A stretch of DNA of 35,985 bases from Ralstonia sp. SET104 (GCF_003851545.1 NZ_BHVX01000027.1:1-35985), one strand, 5' to 3'; positions 15,800-24,813 are shown, counted from the stretch's first letter. The notes: generated by a model from the letters alone, not told the origin. Numbers and translations are program-made.

Positions 15800-17163
15800 T
15801 TGCTGCCGCCCTTAGCCACTTCCTGCTGCGCCAGACGGTGCTCCAGGTAATGGATGTCCGTGCCGCCTTCAACGAAGTTGGCGTCGAGCATCAGATCGCG
15901 GTGCAGCGGCACGTTGGTCGAGATGCCTTCGACCACCATTTCCGACAGCGCGATGCGCATGCGGGCAATCGCCTGCTCACGCGTGGCGCCGTACGTGATG
16001 ACCTTGCCGATCATCGAGTCGTAGTTGGGCGGCACGAAGTAGCCGTTGTAGGCGTGCGAATCCACGCGAACGCCGGGGCCACCCGGCACGTGCCACGACG
16101 TGATGCGGCCCGGCGACGGCGTGAACTTGAACGGATCTTCCGCGTTGATGCGGCATTCGATGGCGTGGCCCTTGAGGGTGATGTCCTTCTGGCGGAAGCG
16201 CAGCTTTTCGCCGGCCGCCACACGGATCTGCTCTTGCACGATGTCGACGCCGGTGATCATCTCCGTAACCGGGTGCTCGACCTGCACGCGCGTGTTCATC
16301 TCAATGAAGTAGAACTCGCCGTTTTCGTACAGGAACTCGAACGTGCCGGCGCCGCGGTAGCCGATCTTCCTGCAGGCGTCGGCGCAGCGGTCGCCAATGC
16401 GCTCGATCAGGCGGCGCGCGATGTGCGGTGCCGGCGCTTCCTCGATCACCTTCTGGTGACGGCGTTGCATGGAGCAATCGCGCTCGCCCAGCCAGATGGC
16501 GTTGCGGTGCTGGTCGGCCAGAACCTGGATTTCCACATGGCGCGGATGCTCCAGGAACTTCTCCATATAGACTTCCGGGTTGCCGAAGGCGCGGCCGGCT
16601 TCTTCGCGCGTCATGTTGACGGCGTTGATGAGCGCAGCCTCGGTGTGCACCACACGCATGCCACGACCGCCGCCGCCGCCAGCGGCCTTGATGATGACCG
16701 GATAGCCGACCTTGCGCGCCGTTGCCAGGATTTCCTTCGGGTCTTCGGGCAGGGCGCCTTCCGAGCCCGGCACGCACGGCACGCCGGACTTGATCATGGC
16801 CTGCTTGGCCGACACCTTGTCGCCCATCAGGCGGATCGATTCGGGCGTCGGGCCGATGAAGGTGAAGCCGGATTGCTCCACACGCTCGGCAAAGTCGGCG
16901 TTTTCTGACAGGAAACCGTAGCCGGGGTGGATCGCTTGGGCGTCGGTCACTTCAGCGGCCGAGATGATGGCCGGCATGTTCAGGTACGACAGTGGCGACG
17001 GTGCCGGGCCGATACACACGGCTTCGTCGGCCAGCTTGACGTATTTGGCTTCCTTGTCCGCCTCGGAATAGACCACCACGGTCTTGATGCCGAGCTCTCG
17101 GCAGGCGCGCTGGATGCGAAGTGCGATCTCGCCGCGGTTCGCGATCAGGATCTTGTCGAACAT
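15796..17163 (-). CDS. accC: Biotin carboxylase subunit of acetyl-CoA carboxylase
   Basis: 455 residues, full length. It carboxylates the biotin carried by AccB using ATP and bicarbonate, the first half of acetyl-CoA carboxylase and the committed step of fatty acid synthesis. Readable parts: the N-terminal [17 protein letters not shown], the glycine-rich ATP-grasp loop [12 protein letters not shown], the [18 protein letters not shown] segment, [16 protein letters not shown] with the catalytic glutamates and Arg, and the C-terminal biotin-carboxylase domain [13 protein letters not shown]. It lies 143 bases downstream of accB and overlaps prmA. The Shine-Dalgarno sequence is weak. Confidence 0.98.
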   Translation of the reverse strand: MFDKILIANRGEIALRIQRACRELGIKTVVVYSEADKEAKYVKLADEAVCIGPAPSPLSYLNMPAIISAAEVTDAQAIHPGYGFLSENADFAERVEQSGFTFIGPTPESIRLMGDKVSAKQAMIKSGVPCVPGSEGALPEDPKEILATARKVGYPVIIKAAGGGGGRGMRVVHTEAALINAVNMTREEAGRAFGNPEVYMEKFLEHPRHVEIQVLADQHRNAIWLGERDCSMQRRHQKVIEEAPAPHIARRLIERIGDRCADACRKIGYRGAGTFEFLYENGEFYFIEMNTRVQVEHPVTEMITGVDIVQEQIRVAAGEKLRFRQKDITLKGHAIECRINAEDPFKFTPSPGRITSWHVPGGPGVRVDSHAYNGYFVPPNYDSMIGKVITYGATREQAIARMRIALSEMVVEGISTNVPLHRDLMLDANFVEGGTDIHYLEHRLAQQEVAKGGSK

Positions 17164-17306
17164 CGTGTTCTCGCTACAAAAAGGAGAGGCAAGGGCGCTG
17201 TGGCTGGGCCGCGCTCAGTAGCAGCCCGGGTGCGCCGGCTCGCGCTCGGATGCGGCTAGGTCGTGAAAGACGGCCCGCCGCACGATGAGGGTCTGATGCC
17301 GGAAGA

Positions 17307-17774
17307 TCAGCCGATCACGAAAAGCGGCTGGCCGTATTCAACAGCCTGGCCGTTGTCGATCAGGATTTCCTTGATGACGCCGGCCTTGTCCGCTTCGATC
17401 TCGTTGAGCAGCTTCATCGCTTCGATGATGCAGATGGTCTGGCCTTCCTTGACGGTGTCGCCCACCTTGACGAACTCGGCGGCGCCCGGTGACGGCGAGC
17501 GGTAGAACGTACCGACCATCGGCGAGGTCACGATGTGGCCGGCCGGCAGGGCCGGGGCCGAGGCTTCAGCGCCGACAGCAGCCGGAGCCGCAGCGGCGGG
17601 TGCGCCCATGACCGGTGCGGCCTGCATCTGCATCGGCGCATATTGCATCGGCGCCATCACTTGAGGTGCCGACTTGACGATGCGGACCTTCCCCTCGCCT
17701 TCGGTCACTTCGAGTTCCGAAATGCCCGATTCGGCCACGAGGTCGATCAGCGTTTTCAGCTTGCGCAAATCCAT
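17307..17774 (-). CDS. accB: Biotin carboxyl carrier protein of acetyl-CoA carboxylase
   Basis: 155 residues. Carries the biotin that shuttles carboxyl groups between AccC and AccDA. An N-terminal domain (about 1-35, [17 protein letters not shown]) is followed by an Ala/Pro/Met-rich flexible linker (about 40-75) and the C-terminal biotinyl domain (about 80-155). The biotinylation motif EAMKLLNEI is intact, with the target Lys in AMK. The ATG at 17774 has AGGAG seven bases upstream and gives the standard MDLRK start; longer in-frame starts lack this. It lies between aroQ and accC in one minus-strand cluster, the usual order in this family. Confidence 0.97.
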   Translation of the reverse strand: MDLRKLKTLIDLVAESGISELEVTEGEGKVRIVKSAPQVMAPMQYAPMQMQAAPVMGAPAAAAPAAVGAEASAPALPAGHIVTSPMVGTFYRSPSPGAAEFVKVGDTVKEGQTICIIEAMKLLNEIEADKAGVIKEILIDNGQAVEYGQPLFVIG

Positions 17775-17916
17775 GAACGTTCTCCTGCAGCGTCGGCGAT
17801 CTGGGGCGATGGATGCGCGCGAATGGCTCTTCAGCCGCACATCGATCAAATGCGCTCCAGGCGCTGGCGTCGTTGCGTTGGTTAAGTGGTTGAAATAAAA
17901 GGAAGAAAACGGCTGA

Positions 17917-18408
17917 TCAGCCGCCGTGTTGATCGCTGTGTTGGTCGATGAGGAAGTCCAGCGCTGCCAGATAGCCACGCCAGCCCAGTCCGCAAATCAC
18001 GCCCACCGCCTGGTCCGCCAGATACGAATGATGGCGGAACGGCTCACGGCGATGCACGTTGGACAGATGAACTTCGATGTACGGGATCACCACGCCGGCC
18101 AGGGCATCGCGCAGGGCTACGCTTGTATGTGTGTAAGCCGCGGGATTGATGATGATGAACTCGACGCCTTCGCTCTTGGCCGCATGAATACGGTCAACCA
18201 GTGCGCCTTCGTGATTCGATTGGAAGTGCGCCAGCGTCACGCCGCGCGCTTTTGCGCGTTCGACCAGGGCGGTGTTGATGTCGGCCAGCGTGGTCGCCCC
18301 ATAGACCTCCGGTTCGCGCGTGCCCAGCAAATTGAGGTTGGGGCCGTGCAATACGAGCACGTTGCTGAGTCCGCTTTGATGCGCTTTGGCGATGGGTGTA
18401 TCAGCCAC
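17917..18408 (-). CDS. aroQ: Type II 3-dehydroquinate dehydratase
   Basis: 163 residues. Converts 3-dehydroquinate to 3-dehydroshikimate in the shikimate pathway. Motifs: [20 protein letters not shown] with the catalytic-loop Arg and Tyr, [30 protein letters not shown], and [17 protein letters not shown] with the catalytic His. The likely start is the GTG at 18408, which adds about 15 residues before the conserved core. There is no ATG nearby and the ribosome site is weak, so an internal GTG is also possible. It is the first gene of the aroQ-accB-accC cluster, with a candidate promoter just upstream. aroE, which acts two steps later in the same pathway as measured from dehydroquinate, is also in this window. 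Confidence 0.95.
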   Translation of the reverse strand: MADTPIAKAHQSGLSNVLVLHGPNLNLLGTREPEVYGATTLADINTALVERAKARGVTLAHFQSNHEGALVDRIHAAKSEGVEFIIINPAAYTHTSVALRDALAGVVIPYIEVHLSNVHRREPFRHHSYLADQAVGVICGLGWRGYLAALDFLIDQHSDQHGG

Positions 18409-18439
18409 GATTTGACCGGTTGAGCGAAGTTGGGCGCAA

Positions 18440-18467
18440 TTTACAGCAATTTAGAATGCCTTGTCTA
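18440..18467 (-). promoter_or_regulatory. Candidate promoter of the aroQ-accB-accC cluster
   Basis: On the minus strand TAGACA (18467-18462) and TGTAAA (18445-18440) are 16 bases apart, matching five and four of six consensus positions. Transcription would begin near 18433, about 25 bases before the aroQ start. The surrounding 30 bases are AT-rich compared with the genes. Confidence 0.45.
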
Positions 18468-18485
18468 GTTTTTGCGGAGAAACTA

Positions 18486-18510
18486 TCAAGAAATCGGTGT
18501 TTTCACCGAT
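18486..18510 (-). terminator. Terminator downstream of the TlpA-like gene
   Basis: Perfect 7-bp stem ATCGGTG/CACCGAT (18493-18499 and 18504-18510) with a TTTT/AAAA loop. On the minus strand it is followed by TTCTT. The T run is imperfect, so termination may be partial. It separates the TlpA-like gene from the aroQ promoter. Confidence 0.65.
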
Positions 18511-18590
18511 CTTGAGCGCGCCGCTTATGCTTTTGCCGGAGAAGAAGGGGAGTTGCGTGCACATGAACGCCAGATGACGTTTTTGTGGAT

Positions 18591-19115
18591 TCAAGTGCGC
18601 TGCAAGGCTTCGCGAAGCTCCTCAGCATGCACACGGCCCATCTTCCGGAAGGTGATCTCACCTTGCGCATTGAGGATCACCGTAAACGGCAGGCCGCCCA
18701 CTTCGTTGCCGAACTGACGACCCAGTTCCGTTCCGCCAAAGCCTGCCACGGCAATCGGATATGTTACGTGGACCTTGCCCAGGAACGTCTGGATATTGGC
18801 TGCCGAGTCAATGCCGATGCCGACAAACTTTGCCTTGGTTTTCTGCTCCTGTGCCAGCGCGGACAGTTCTGGCATTTCTTCCACGCAAGGACCGCACCAC
18901 GGTGCCCAGAAATTGATCACCACCGGTTGACCGCGATAGGCGGCCAGATCCAGCGGCGCGCCACTGGCATCCGGCAGCTTGCTGCCATAAAACGCGGCAA
19001 CCGCATTGTCGGCAGGCGTTTTGGGCTCGGTGGCGCGATGTCCGGCATAGATGCCCAGCGCCGTGGCAATCAGGCCGGCAATCAGCAGAGCAATCAAGAC
19101 GGTACGGCGGGACAT
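18591..19115 (-). CDS. TlpA/ResA-type thioredoxin-like membrane-anchored oxidoreductase
   Basis: 174 residues. An N-terminal hydrophobic anchor (about 5-24) places a thioredoxin-fold domain (about 40-174) in the periplasm. The active site is Trp73-Cys-Gly-Pro-Cys77 in NFWAPWCGPCVEEMPEL, and the cis-Pro loop is VGGLPFTVI. TlpA/ResA proteins reduce disulfides outside the cytoplasm, for example in cytochrome c maturation or copper delivery to oxidase. No cytochrome biogenesis gene is adjacent, so the partner is unknown. The gene precedes a terminator and follows a conserved gene of unknown function on the same strand (66-base gap). Confidence 0.92.
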   Translation of the reverse strand: MSRRTVLIALLIAGLIATALGIYAGHRATEPKTPADNAVAAFYGSKLPDASGAPLDLAAYRGQPVVINFWAPWCGPCVEEMPELSALAQEQKTKAKFVGIGIDSAANIQTFLGKVHVTYPIAVAGFGGTELGRQFGNEVGGLPFTVILNAQGEITFRKMGRVHAEELREALQRT

Positions 19116-19181
19116 GGTTTTGCTGAGGTCTCTCTATGTATACAGAGGGAAGGCGTGCCGGATTGTACTCCTGTCGGCCGA

Positions 19182-19856
19182 TCACCCCTGCGACAGTAGG
19201 GCGCGCACTGCTGCTGCGTCGCCGCGCTGGGCCTTGCCGGTGGCGTCGGCGCGCCGTGCGCCGCGCACATCGTTCATGTCATATAGGGCGATATGGACGC
19301 CGACTGGCGTTCCTGTTTCGGCGCGCAATTCGCGGGCAAGTTCGCGGGAATCGGGCCCGGCGGGCCATTGGCCGCGCCACAGGAAGCTGAGCGTTTCCAC
19401 CTCGTCGCGGCCAGCGAAGTGAGCGCTCTCTGTCGTGTCGAAATCCACGCCGGCGTTGAGCAGGAAGATCGCCACATCCTTCGGGCTGTCGCAGAAGACC
19501 TGAAGGTGGATGTCCGAGTGCTCGCTGGCGGTGCCGTTGAAGACTGCGCCGGCCAAGTACGGATTGTGCACCGCCAGACCATCCATCAACAGCAGCGCGA
19601 TGCGGCGCAGCAAAGCGAGCACGCGCGGCTGGGATTCGGCCTGGAACAGCGCTTGGTATTCGCGGACTTCCGTTTCAACCTGTTCGTTATCCGGCAGCCA
19701 TTCGCCAGGGGCGCGGGAATCCGTACCGAGCACTTGGCGTGCGGCCTTGCGCTTGGCAGTGGCATAGTCAGCGCCATCCTCCGCGATCATGCGGGCGGCG
19801 GTGACGGCAATTTCTTCCCGCACGCGGGCGGGATCGAGGGTGGGGCGTTTGGACAT
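19182..19856 (-). CDS. Conserved protein of unknown function, possible nucleotidyltransferase-like fold
   Basis: 224 residues, divergent from mpl. I recognise it only as a conserved betaproteobacterial gene. The segment LAGAVFNGTASEHSDIHLQVF (about 118-138) resembles the G-S/T-x-n-D-x-D core of polymerase-beta-type nucleotidyltransferases, but the second acidic residue is His (DIH). Activity is therefore doubtful, and the fold assignment is inference. The N-terminal 80 residues look helical and charged (ARMIAEDGADYATAKRKAARQ). A nearby WRGQWPAGPDSRELARELR and HIALYDMND near the C-terminus look conserved. No signal peptide. Head-to-head with mpl across a 78-base gap, so the two promoters must overlap or abut. 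Confidence 0.75.
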   Translation of the reverse strand: MSKRPTLDPARVREEIAVTAARMIAEDGADYATAKRKAARQVLGTDSRAPGEWLPDNEQVETEVREYQALFQAESQPRVLALLRRIALLLMDGLAVHNPYLAGAVFNGTASEHSDIHLQVFCDSPKDVAIFLLNAGVDFDTTESAHFAGRDEVETLSFLWRGQWPAGPDSRELARELRAETGTPVGVHIALYDMNDVRGARRADATGKAQRGDAAAVRALLSQG

Positions 19857-19900
19857 GGTTCTATTTTACTGAAGCGCGAGGGCCCGCCTGAAGCCGCAGG

Positions 19901-19906
19901 TACAAT
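19901..19906 (+). promoter_or_regulatory. Candidate -10 box for mpl
   Basis: TACAATGC stands 28 bases before the mpl ATG. No good -35 box is visible at 16-18 bases. Only the -10 element is supported. Confidence 0.35.
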
Positions 19907-19934
19907 GCGGCGCAACGAAGTTGAGATGGCTCCC

Positions 19935-21302
19935 ATGCATATCCACATCCTTGGAATCTGCGGCACCTTCATGGGCGGCATTGCCCTGATCGCCCGTCAG
20001 GCAGGTCACCGCGTCACGGGTTGCGACGCCAACGTCTACCCGCCAATGAGCACCCAGCTCGAAGCGCAAGGCATTGAACTGATTGAGGGTTTTGACCCCG
20101 AACAGCTGTCCATCGGCGCCGATCTGTATGTCATCGGCAACGTTATTTCTCGCGGCAATCCGCTGATGGAAGCCATTCTGGACCGCAACCTGCCGTACAT
20201 TTCCGGCCCGCAATGGCTGGGCGACAACGTGCTGCGCCAGAAATGGGTGCTCGCCGTGGCCGGCACGCACGGGAAGACGACGACCACGTCGATGCTCGCT
20301 TGGATACTGCAAGACGCGGGCTACAACCCGGGCTTTCTGGTGGGCGGCGTGCCGCGCAATTTTGGGTTGTCGGCGCGGCTGACGGAATCCGACTTCTTCG
20401 TTATCGAAGCCGATGAGTACGACACCGCCTTCTTTGACAAGCGCAGCAAGTTTGTCCATTACCGTCCTCGTACCGCCATCCTGAACAATCTGGAGTTTGA
20501 TCACGCCGACATCTTTCCTGATCTCGCTGCGATCGAAACGCAATTTCACCATCTCGTGCGCACTGTGCCGGGCCAAGGCCGTCTGCTCGTCAATGGCCGC
20601 GAAGACAGCCTGAACCATGTACTTGCGCGCGGATGCTGGTCGGAAGTCGAGCGCTTCGGCGCAGAAGATGGCGAGGGCTGGAAAATTGCCCGGCTGGACG
20701 AGGACGACAGCTTTGATGTCGTCTTCAACGGTCAAACGCAGGGCCGGGTACGCTGGGCGCTGCAGGGCGACCACAACCGCATGAACGCGCTGGCCGCCAT
20801 TGCGGCCGCTCGCCATGTGGGCGTGCCGCCCGCTCAAGCCATTGAAAGCCTGGCCCGTTTCGAAAATGTGAAACGCCGCATGGAAGTGCGGGGCACCGTC
20901 AACGGCGTTACCGTCTACGACGACTTTGCTCACCACCCGACGGCCATCCGCACCACCATCGAAGGGTTGCGTCGCCGGGTCGGCAGCGGCCGCATCCTCG
21001 CGGTACTGGAGCCGCGCTCCAACACCATGAAACTAGGTGTGATGAAGCAGGCGCTTCCTGAAAGCCTGTCCGGTGCCGATGAGGTCTTCGCCTATGGTGC
21101 CGCCAACGGTCGTGATGCCATCGGCTGGGACTTGGCCGGCGCGTTGGCCCCGTTGGGGAACCGCGCCAAGGCATTTTCCGATCTGACGGCCTTGGTTGAA
21201 GCCGTTACCGCGGTTGCCCGCCCTGGCGACCACGTGCTGGTCATGAGCAACGGTGGTTTTGGCGGCGTGCATCAGAAGCTGCTGGATGCGTTAGTCAACT
21301 GA
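19935..21302 (+). CDS. mpl: UDP-MurNAc tripeptide ligase of murein recycling
   Basis: 455 residues, the family length. Mpl attaches the recycled tripeptide L-Ala-D-Glu-meso-DAP to UDP-MurNAc. It matches E. coli Mpl almost end to end: HIHILGICGTFMGG at the start, CDANVYPPMS, the ATP-binding loop AVAGTHGKTTTTSMLAW, the central segment FFVIEADEYDTAFFDKRSKF, ILNNLEFDHADIF, and the C-terminal YDDFAHHPTAI and LEPRSNTMKLG. The start at 19935 gives the standard MHIHILG terminus; an in-frame ATG at 19926 would add three residues and cannot be excluded. It heads a plus-strand series with yqiA and ubiC. Confidence 0.97.
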   Translation: MHIHILGICGTFMGGIALIARQAGHRVTGCDANVYPPMSTQLEAQGIELIEGFDPEQLSIGADLYVIGNVISRGNPLMEAILDRNLPYISGPQWLGDNVLRQKWVLAVAGTHGKTTTTSMLAWILQDAGYNPGFLVGGVPRNFGLSARLTESDFFVIEADEYDTAFFDKRSKFVHYRPRTAILNNLEFDHADIFPDLAAIETQFHHLVRTVPGQGRLLVNGREDSLNHVLARGCWSEVERFGAEDGEGWKIARLDEDDSFDVVFNGQTQGRVRWALQGDHNRMNALAAIAAARHVGVPPAQAIESLARFENVKRRMEVRGTVNGVTVYDDFAHHPTAIRTTIEGLRRRVGSGRILAVLEPRSNTMKLGVMKQALPESLSGADEVFAYGAANGRDAIGWDLAGALAPLGNRAKAFSDLTALVEAVTAVARPGDHVLVMSNGGFGGVHQKLLDALVN

Positions 21303-21308
21303 GTGCAT

Positions 21309-21935
21309 ATGTCGGCATCCATCGTCTATTTGCACGGATTCCGCTCATCGCCGCGCTCATTCAAGGCGCAGTTGCTGGGCAAGCGGATGTCCTCCGTGGG
21401 GCTAGCGGATCACTATGTTTGCCCGATGTTGCCTGTCTCTCCACGCGAGGCGATGGCCGAAGTTGAGGCGCTCCTCGCTGAGTTGAGTGCGCGCGACGGT
21501 GCCAAACCGGTGCTGATTGGCTCGTCGCTGGGAGGCTATTACGCAACTTGGCTGGCCGAGCGACATGATTTGCGTGCGGTAATGCTGAATCCCGCAACCC
21601 GCCCGGAGCGCGATCTTGCTAAATATGTCGGTGAGCAGCCGCTGTGGCATGGCGGTGGCACGATCCGCGTGGAGCCCCATCATCTGGACGAACTCCGGGC
21701 GCTGGCCGTGTCTGCCATTACAAGGCCCGAGCGCTATTACCTGCTTGCTGCCACTGGCGACGAGGTCCTTGATTACCGCCAGATGCTTGCTCACTTTCCC
21801 GGCGCTACCACTCGCCTCATCGACGGCAGCGACCACGGTATCAGCGATTTCGCACAGTACATGGACGAAGTGCTCCTTTTCTGCGGTGTTCCTGCCGATT
21901 TGCTGACTGCGCACCCGTTTGACGGGGCCGCATGA
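21309..21935 (+). CDS. YqiA/YcfP-type alpha/beta-hydrolase, probable esterase
   Basis: 208 residues from the ATG; a GTG six bases earlier, directly after the mpl stop, would add two. Small alpha/beta hydrolase of the YqiA family. Motifs: IVYLHGFRSSPRS, the nucleophile elbow GSSLGGYYATWLAE, the acidic residue in AATGDEVLDY and the catalytic His in DGSDHGISDF. E. coli YqiA hydrolyses short acyl esters; its cellular role is unclear. The gene is six bases after mpl and its stop overlaps the ubiC start by four bases (ATGA at 21932), so the three are one operon. Confidence 0.9.
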   Translation: MSASIVYLHGFRSSPRSFKAQLLGKRMSSVGLADHYVCPMLPVSPREAMAEVEALLAELSARDGAKPVLIGSSLGGYYATWLAERHDLRAVMLNPATRPERDLAKYVGEQPLWHGGGTIRVEPHHLDELRALAVSAITRPERYYLLAATGDEVLDYRQMLAHFPGATTRLIDGSDHGISDFAQYMDEVLLFCGVPADLLTAHPFDGAA

Positions 21936-22510
21936 CCGAATCCCCGTCATACCCGCGCAGCCTCTGGCGCAGCGCGTTGCCCCCGGCGGTGGTCTATGAC
22001 CGGCACTGGGCACGCTGGGCAGTCGGTACGGATTCGCTCACCGCGCGGCTTCGTGCGGCATCGTCGCGCTTTCGCGTGCAACTGCTCGGTCAGCAGCGCG
22101 CAATGCCGCTGCGTGACGAGTGGCGTTGCCTTGGCATGCCCGGTCCTGCAGCCACGTTGGTGCGCGAAGTCCTATTGATTTGCGATGACATTCCGGTGGT
22201 CTATGCACACACGATCGTGCACCCGCGCAGCGTGGCGCTCGATTGGCCGTTTCTGAAGGCGCTCGGGACGCAGCCGCTGGGCCATTCACTGTTTGCCGAT
22301 CCGCGTGTTGCGCGGAGTGATTTTGAGTTCGCCTTGCTGGATGGGCGCCACCCGCTGGTGCGCCGCGCGCATGACGCGCTTGGCGATGCGCCGATCGCCG
22401 AGACAGCGCGGCTTCCGTCTCGCCGTTCGGTATTCCGGCGCGGGGCGAGTGCGATGCTGGTGACGGAGGTTTTTCTGCCGGCGCTGGCCGATTTCCACCC
22501 GCCGCGATAA
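21932..22510 (+). CDS. ubiC: Chorismate-pyruvate lyase
   Basis: 192 residues. UbiC cleaves chorismate to 4-hydroxybenzoate and pyruvate, the first committed step of ubiquinone synthesis. The family core is visible: SRFRVQLLGQQ, the segment ATLVREVLLICDDIPVVYAHTI, LGHSLFADPRVARS, and the C-terminal SVFRRGASAMLVTEVFLP with the conserved Glu. It is translationally coupled to the upstream hydrolase gene through ATGA. It draws on the same shikimate-derived pool that aroQ and aroE in this window help supply. No signal peptide or membrane helix. Confidence 0.93.
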   Translation: MTESPSYPRSLWRSALPPAVVYDRHWARWAVGTDSLTARLRAASSRFRVQLLGQQRAMPLRDEWRCLGMPGPAATLVREVLLICDDIPVVYAHTIVHPRSVALDWPFLKALGTQPLGHSLFADPRVARSDFEFALLDGRHPLVRRAHDALGDAPIAETARLPSRRSVFRRGASAMLVTEVFLPALADFHPPR

Positions 22511-22522
22511 GCGTATTTCGCG

Positions 22523-22538
22523 GGCCGGGCGCCCGGCC
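22523..22538. other. 16-bp perfect palindrome after ubiC
   Basis: GGCCGGGCGCCCGGCC, 12 bases past the ubiC stop and eight bases before a candidate -10 box (TATCAT, 22546-22551) for the ribonuclease gene. It could be a protein-binding site or a hairpin ending ubiC. No T run follows directly; a TTTTTT run comes only at about 22562. Confidence 0.5.
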
Positions 22539-22545
22539 AGTGCGG

Positions 22546-22551
22546 TATCAT
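22546..22551 (+). promoter_or_regulatory. Candidate -10 box for the RNB ribonuclease gene
   Basis: TATCATCGC, about 110 bases before the start codon at 22665. A -35 match at the right spacing is lacking because the palindrome occupies that place. Confidence 0.3.
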
Positions 22552-22664
22552 CGCCCCCAACTTTTTTGTTGCGCGCACCGCGTTTCTGACGCTTGGGCGC
22601 GTGGCCATTCCACCTCATTTCAAGCGGTACTCACTCGTGCGGGTGCCGCAATCCATACAAATCC

Positions 22665-24761
22665 ATGCAGTTGCTGTTTGAAGAAGGCGGCGAGATCCGC
22701 GCAGGCACCGTCTTGTCCCAACAAGGCGAGGCCTATCAGGTCGAGTTGCCGAGCGCCAAGCGCACCAAGGTCAAGTCGCGCGACGTGTTGCTGCAATTCG
22801 CGCAGCCGTCCGCCGGTGAGCTGTCGCAGGCCGCACAGGCGCTGTCGGCCGAGATCGACCTGGATTTCCTTTGGGAATGCGCCTCGGCCGATGAATTCGG
22901 CTTTACCGACCTGGCTGGCGAGTACTTTGGCGCGGGCGCCAATGCCACGCAGCAGGCTGCGCTGGCCATCGCGCTGCACGGCTCGCCAATCTACTTCCGC
23001 CGCAAGGGCCGGGGCCGCTATCAGCGCGCGCCTGAGGATCAACTGAAGGCAGCGCTTGCTGGCCTGGAGCGCAAGAAGCAGCAGGCTGCCCTGCAGGCTG
23101 AGTACGAAGCCGAGTTGAAGGCGATGCGTCTGCCCGAGGCTTTCCGCGGCAAGGCGCTGCAACTGCTGTTCAAGCCCGACAAGAACAGCCTCGAATACAA
23201 GGCGCTCGACGCCGCTTGCACCACGCTGGGCCTGTCGCCGATGCGGCTGATGGTGGCGGTGGGCGGTGTCGCCAATGCGCGCGCGTTGCACGAGGCGCGC
23301 TTCCTGTCGGAATGCTTCCCGAAGGGCACTGGCTTCCCCGATGTGAGCGTGCCGGAGCCAGCGATGGAGTTGCCGGCAGCCGATGTACGCGCCTTCTCGA
23401 TCGACGACGTGACCACCACGGAAATCGACGACGCCATCTCCGTTACCCCCATTGATGACGCCACCGTGCGCATCGGCATTCATATAGCCGCACCGGGTTT
23501 TGGCATCCAGCGCGGCGAGCCGTTGGATGTGATCGCGCGCCAGCGTCTGTCGACGGTGTACTTCCCGGGCGACAAGATCACGATGCTGCCGGAGTCGGTG
23601 GTCGACCGCTACACACTGCAGGAAGGGCGCGCGTGCCCGGCGCTGTCGCTGTACGCGACGGTCGACCGCGCGACGTGGACGGTCACGGCCAGCGAAACGC
23701 GCTGCGAATCCGTGACGGTGGCCGCCAACCTGCGCCACAACCTGCTCGACGACGTGATCACCGCCGAGGCGCTGGCCGACGGTTCGGGCGAATACCCGTT
23801 CAAGGCCGAGCTGGCCGTGCTGTGGCCCTTTGCATGTGCGTTGTACGACGGCCGCCAGCAGGCGCGTATCGCCAGCGGCTTGAAGCCCGAGGGCGCGCAG
23901 AAGGGCGACTATTCGTTCTATATCGACACGATTCCAGAAGCCGAAGGCGGTGGCGAGCGCGTGCGCATCGAGCAACGCAAGCGCGGCTCGCCGCTGGACA
24001 AGATCGTCGCGGAGATGATGATCCTGGCCAACAGCACCTGGGGCCGTATGCTGGCCGATGCTGGCGTGCCCGGCATCTACCGTACGCAGAAGGCGTGGGG
24101 CATGCACCGCACGCGCATGCAGACGTATCCGGCACCGCATGAAGGGCTGGGCGTGGCGCAGTACGCGTGGAGTACGTCGCCGTTGCGACGCTATGTCGAT
24201 CTGGTCAACCAGTGGCAGATCGCAGCGGTGGCGCAGCATGGTGTGACGGCCAAACTGATCGCGCCATTCAAGCCGAAAGACGCCGACCTGCTGGCCGCTG
24301 TGGCCGACTTTGAGGCCACCTATGCGGCCTACGCCGACCACCAGTCGACCATGGAGCGTTACTGGTGCCTGCGTTGGCTCAAGCAGGAGCCGGAAGAAGC
24401 GCGCCGCACGCGCATGCAGGCCGTGGTGCTCAAGGAAGGCGCCGTGCGCTTTGCCGACATTCCGCTGGTGACCAAGGTGCCGGAGTTGGCACAAACGGCA
24501 CGCGGCACGCACGTCGTGCTCGACATCCTGGACACCGACGAGATCAACCTCGAGGTGTCGTGCCGCGTGGTAGAGATCCTCGCGCCTGCTGCGGATGCGC
24601 AAGCCGAAGCCGAGGCCATCGAAGAGGAGTTGGCCGAAGCCGAGGTGCCGGCTGAACCACAACCGGCCGTGGATGGGGAAGAGGCACGCGCTGAAGACGG
24701 CACCGCTGTGGCGCCGCCGCCGCAGGACGGCGAGAGCGGTGGAACGCCCGCCGCTGCCTAA
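22665..24761 (+). CDS. RNB-domain exoribonuclease (RNase II/R family)
   Basis: 698 residues. A 3'-5' exoribonuclease family member that degrades single-stranded RNA in the cytoplasm. The RNB catalytic centre is at about 260-280 (FSIDDVTTTEIDDAISV); compared with the classical D-x(5)-D-x-DD array, the second Asp is Glu, as I recall for the divergent RNR1/Zam-like branch. Downstream the RNB domain shows VYFPGDKITMLPE, MMILANSTWGRMLAD and AWSTSPLRRYVDLVNQWQI with the conserved Arg residues. A C-terminal S1-like segment is followed by an acidic Ala/Glu/Pro-rich tail of about 60 residues. The ATG at 22665 yields MQLLFEEGGEI, a normal family start. Confidence 0.9.
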   Translation: MQLLFEEGGEIRAGTVLSQQGEAYQVELPSAKRTKVKSRDVLLQFAQPSAGELSQAAQALSAEIDLDFLWECASADEFGFTDLAGEYFGAGANATQQAALAIALHGSPIYFRRKGRGRYQRAPEDQLKAALAGLERKKQQAALQAEYEAELKAMRLPEAFRGKALQLLFKPDKNSLEYKALDAACTTLGLSPMRLMVAVGGVANARALHEARFLSECFPKGTGFPDVSVPEPAMELPAADVRAFSIDDVTTTEIDDAISVTPIDDATVRIGIHIAAPGFGIQRGEPLDVIARQRLSTVYFPGDKITMLPESVVDRYTLQEGRACPALSLYATVDRATWTVTASETRCESVTVAANLRHNLLDDVITAEALADGSGEYPFKAELAVLWPFACALYDGRQQARIASGLKPEGAQKGDYSFYIDTIPEAEGGGERVRIEQRKRGSPLDKIVAEMMILANSTWGRMLADAGVPGIYRTQKAWGMHRTRMQTYPAPHEGLGVAQYAWSTSPLRRYVDLVNQWQIAAVAQHGVTAKLIAPFKPKDADLLAAVADFEATYAAYADHQSTMERYWCLRWLKQEPEEARRTRMQAVVLKEGAVRFADIPLVTKVPELAQTARGTHVVLDILDTDEINLEVSCRVVEILAPAADAQAEAEAIEEELAEAEVPAEPQPAVDGEEARAEDGTAVAPPPQDGESGGTPAAA

Positions 24762-24765
24762 CTAC

Positions 24766-24771
24766 AATCGC
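24766..24771 (+). promoter_or_regulatory. Candidate -10 box for the tonB-like gene
   Basis: TACAATCGC, five bases past the ribonuclease stop and 43 bases before the tonB-like ATG. No clear -35 box is visible. Confidence 0.3.
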
Positions 24772-24813
24772 AGTCTGACCTTCATTCTTCGCGCATCGAC
24801 CAGGAATCGCCCC

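Noticed and set aside
18472-18717. 81-codon plus-strand frame between aroQ and the TlpA-like gene
   Set aside because: It runs antisense into the TlpA-like gene and across its terminator, has no ribosome site and matches nothing.
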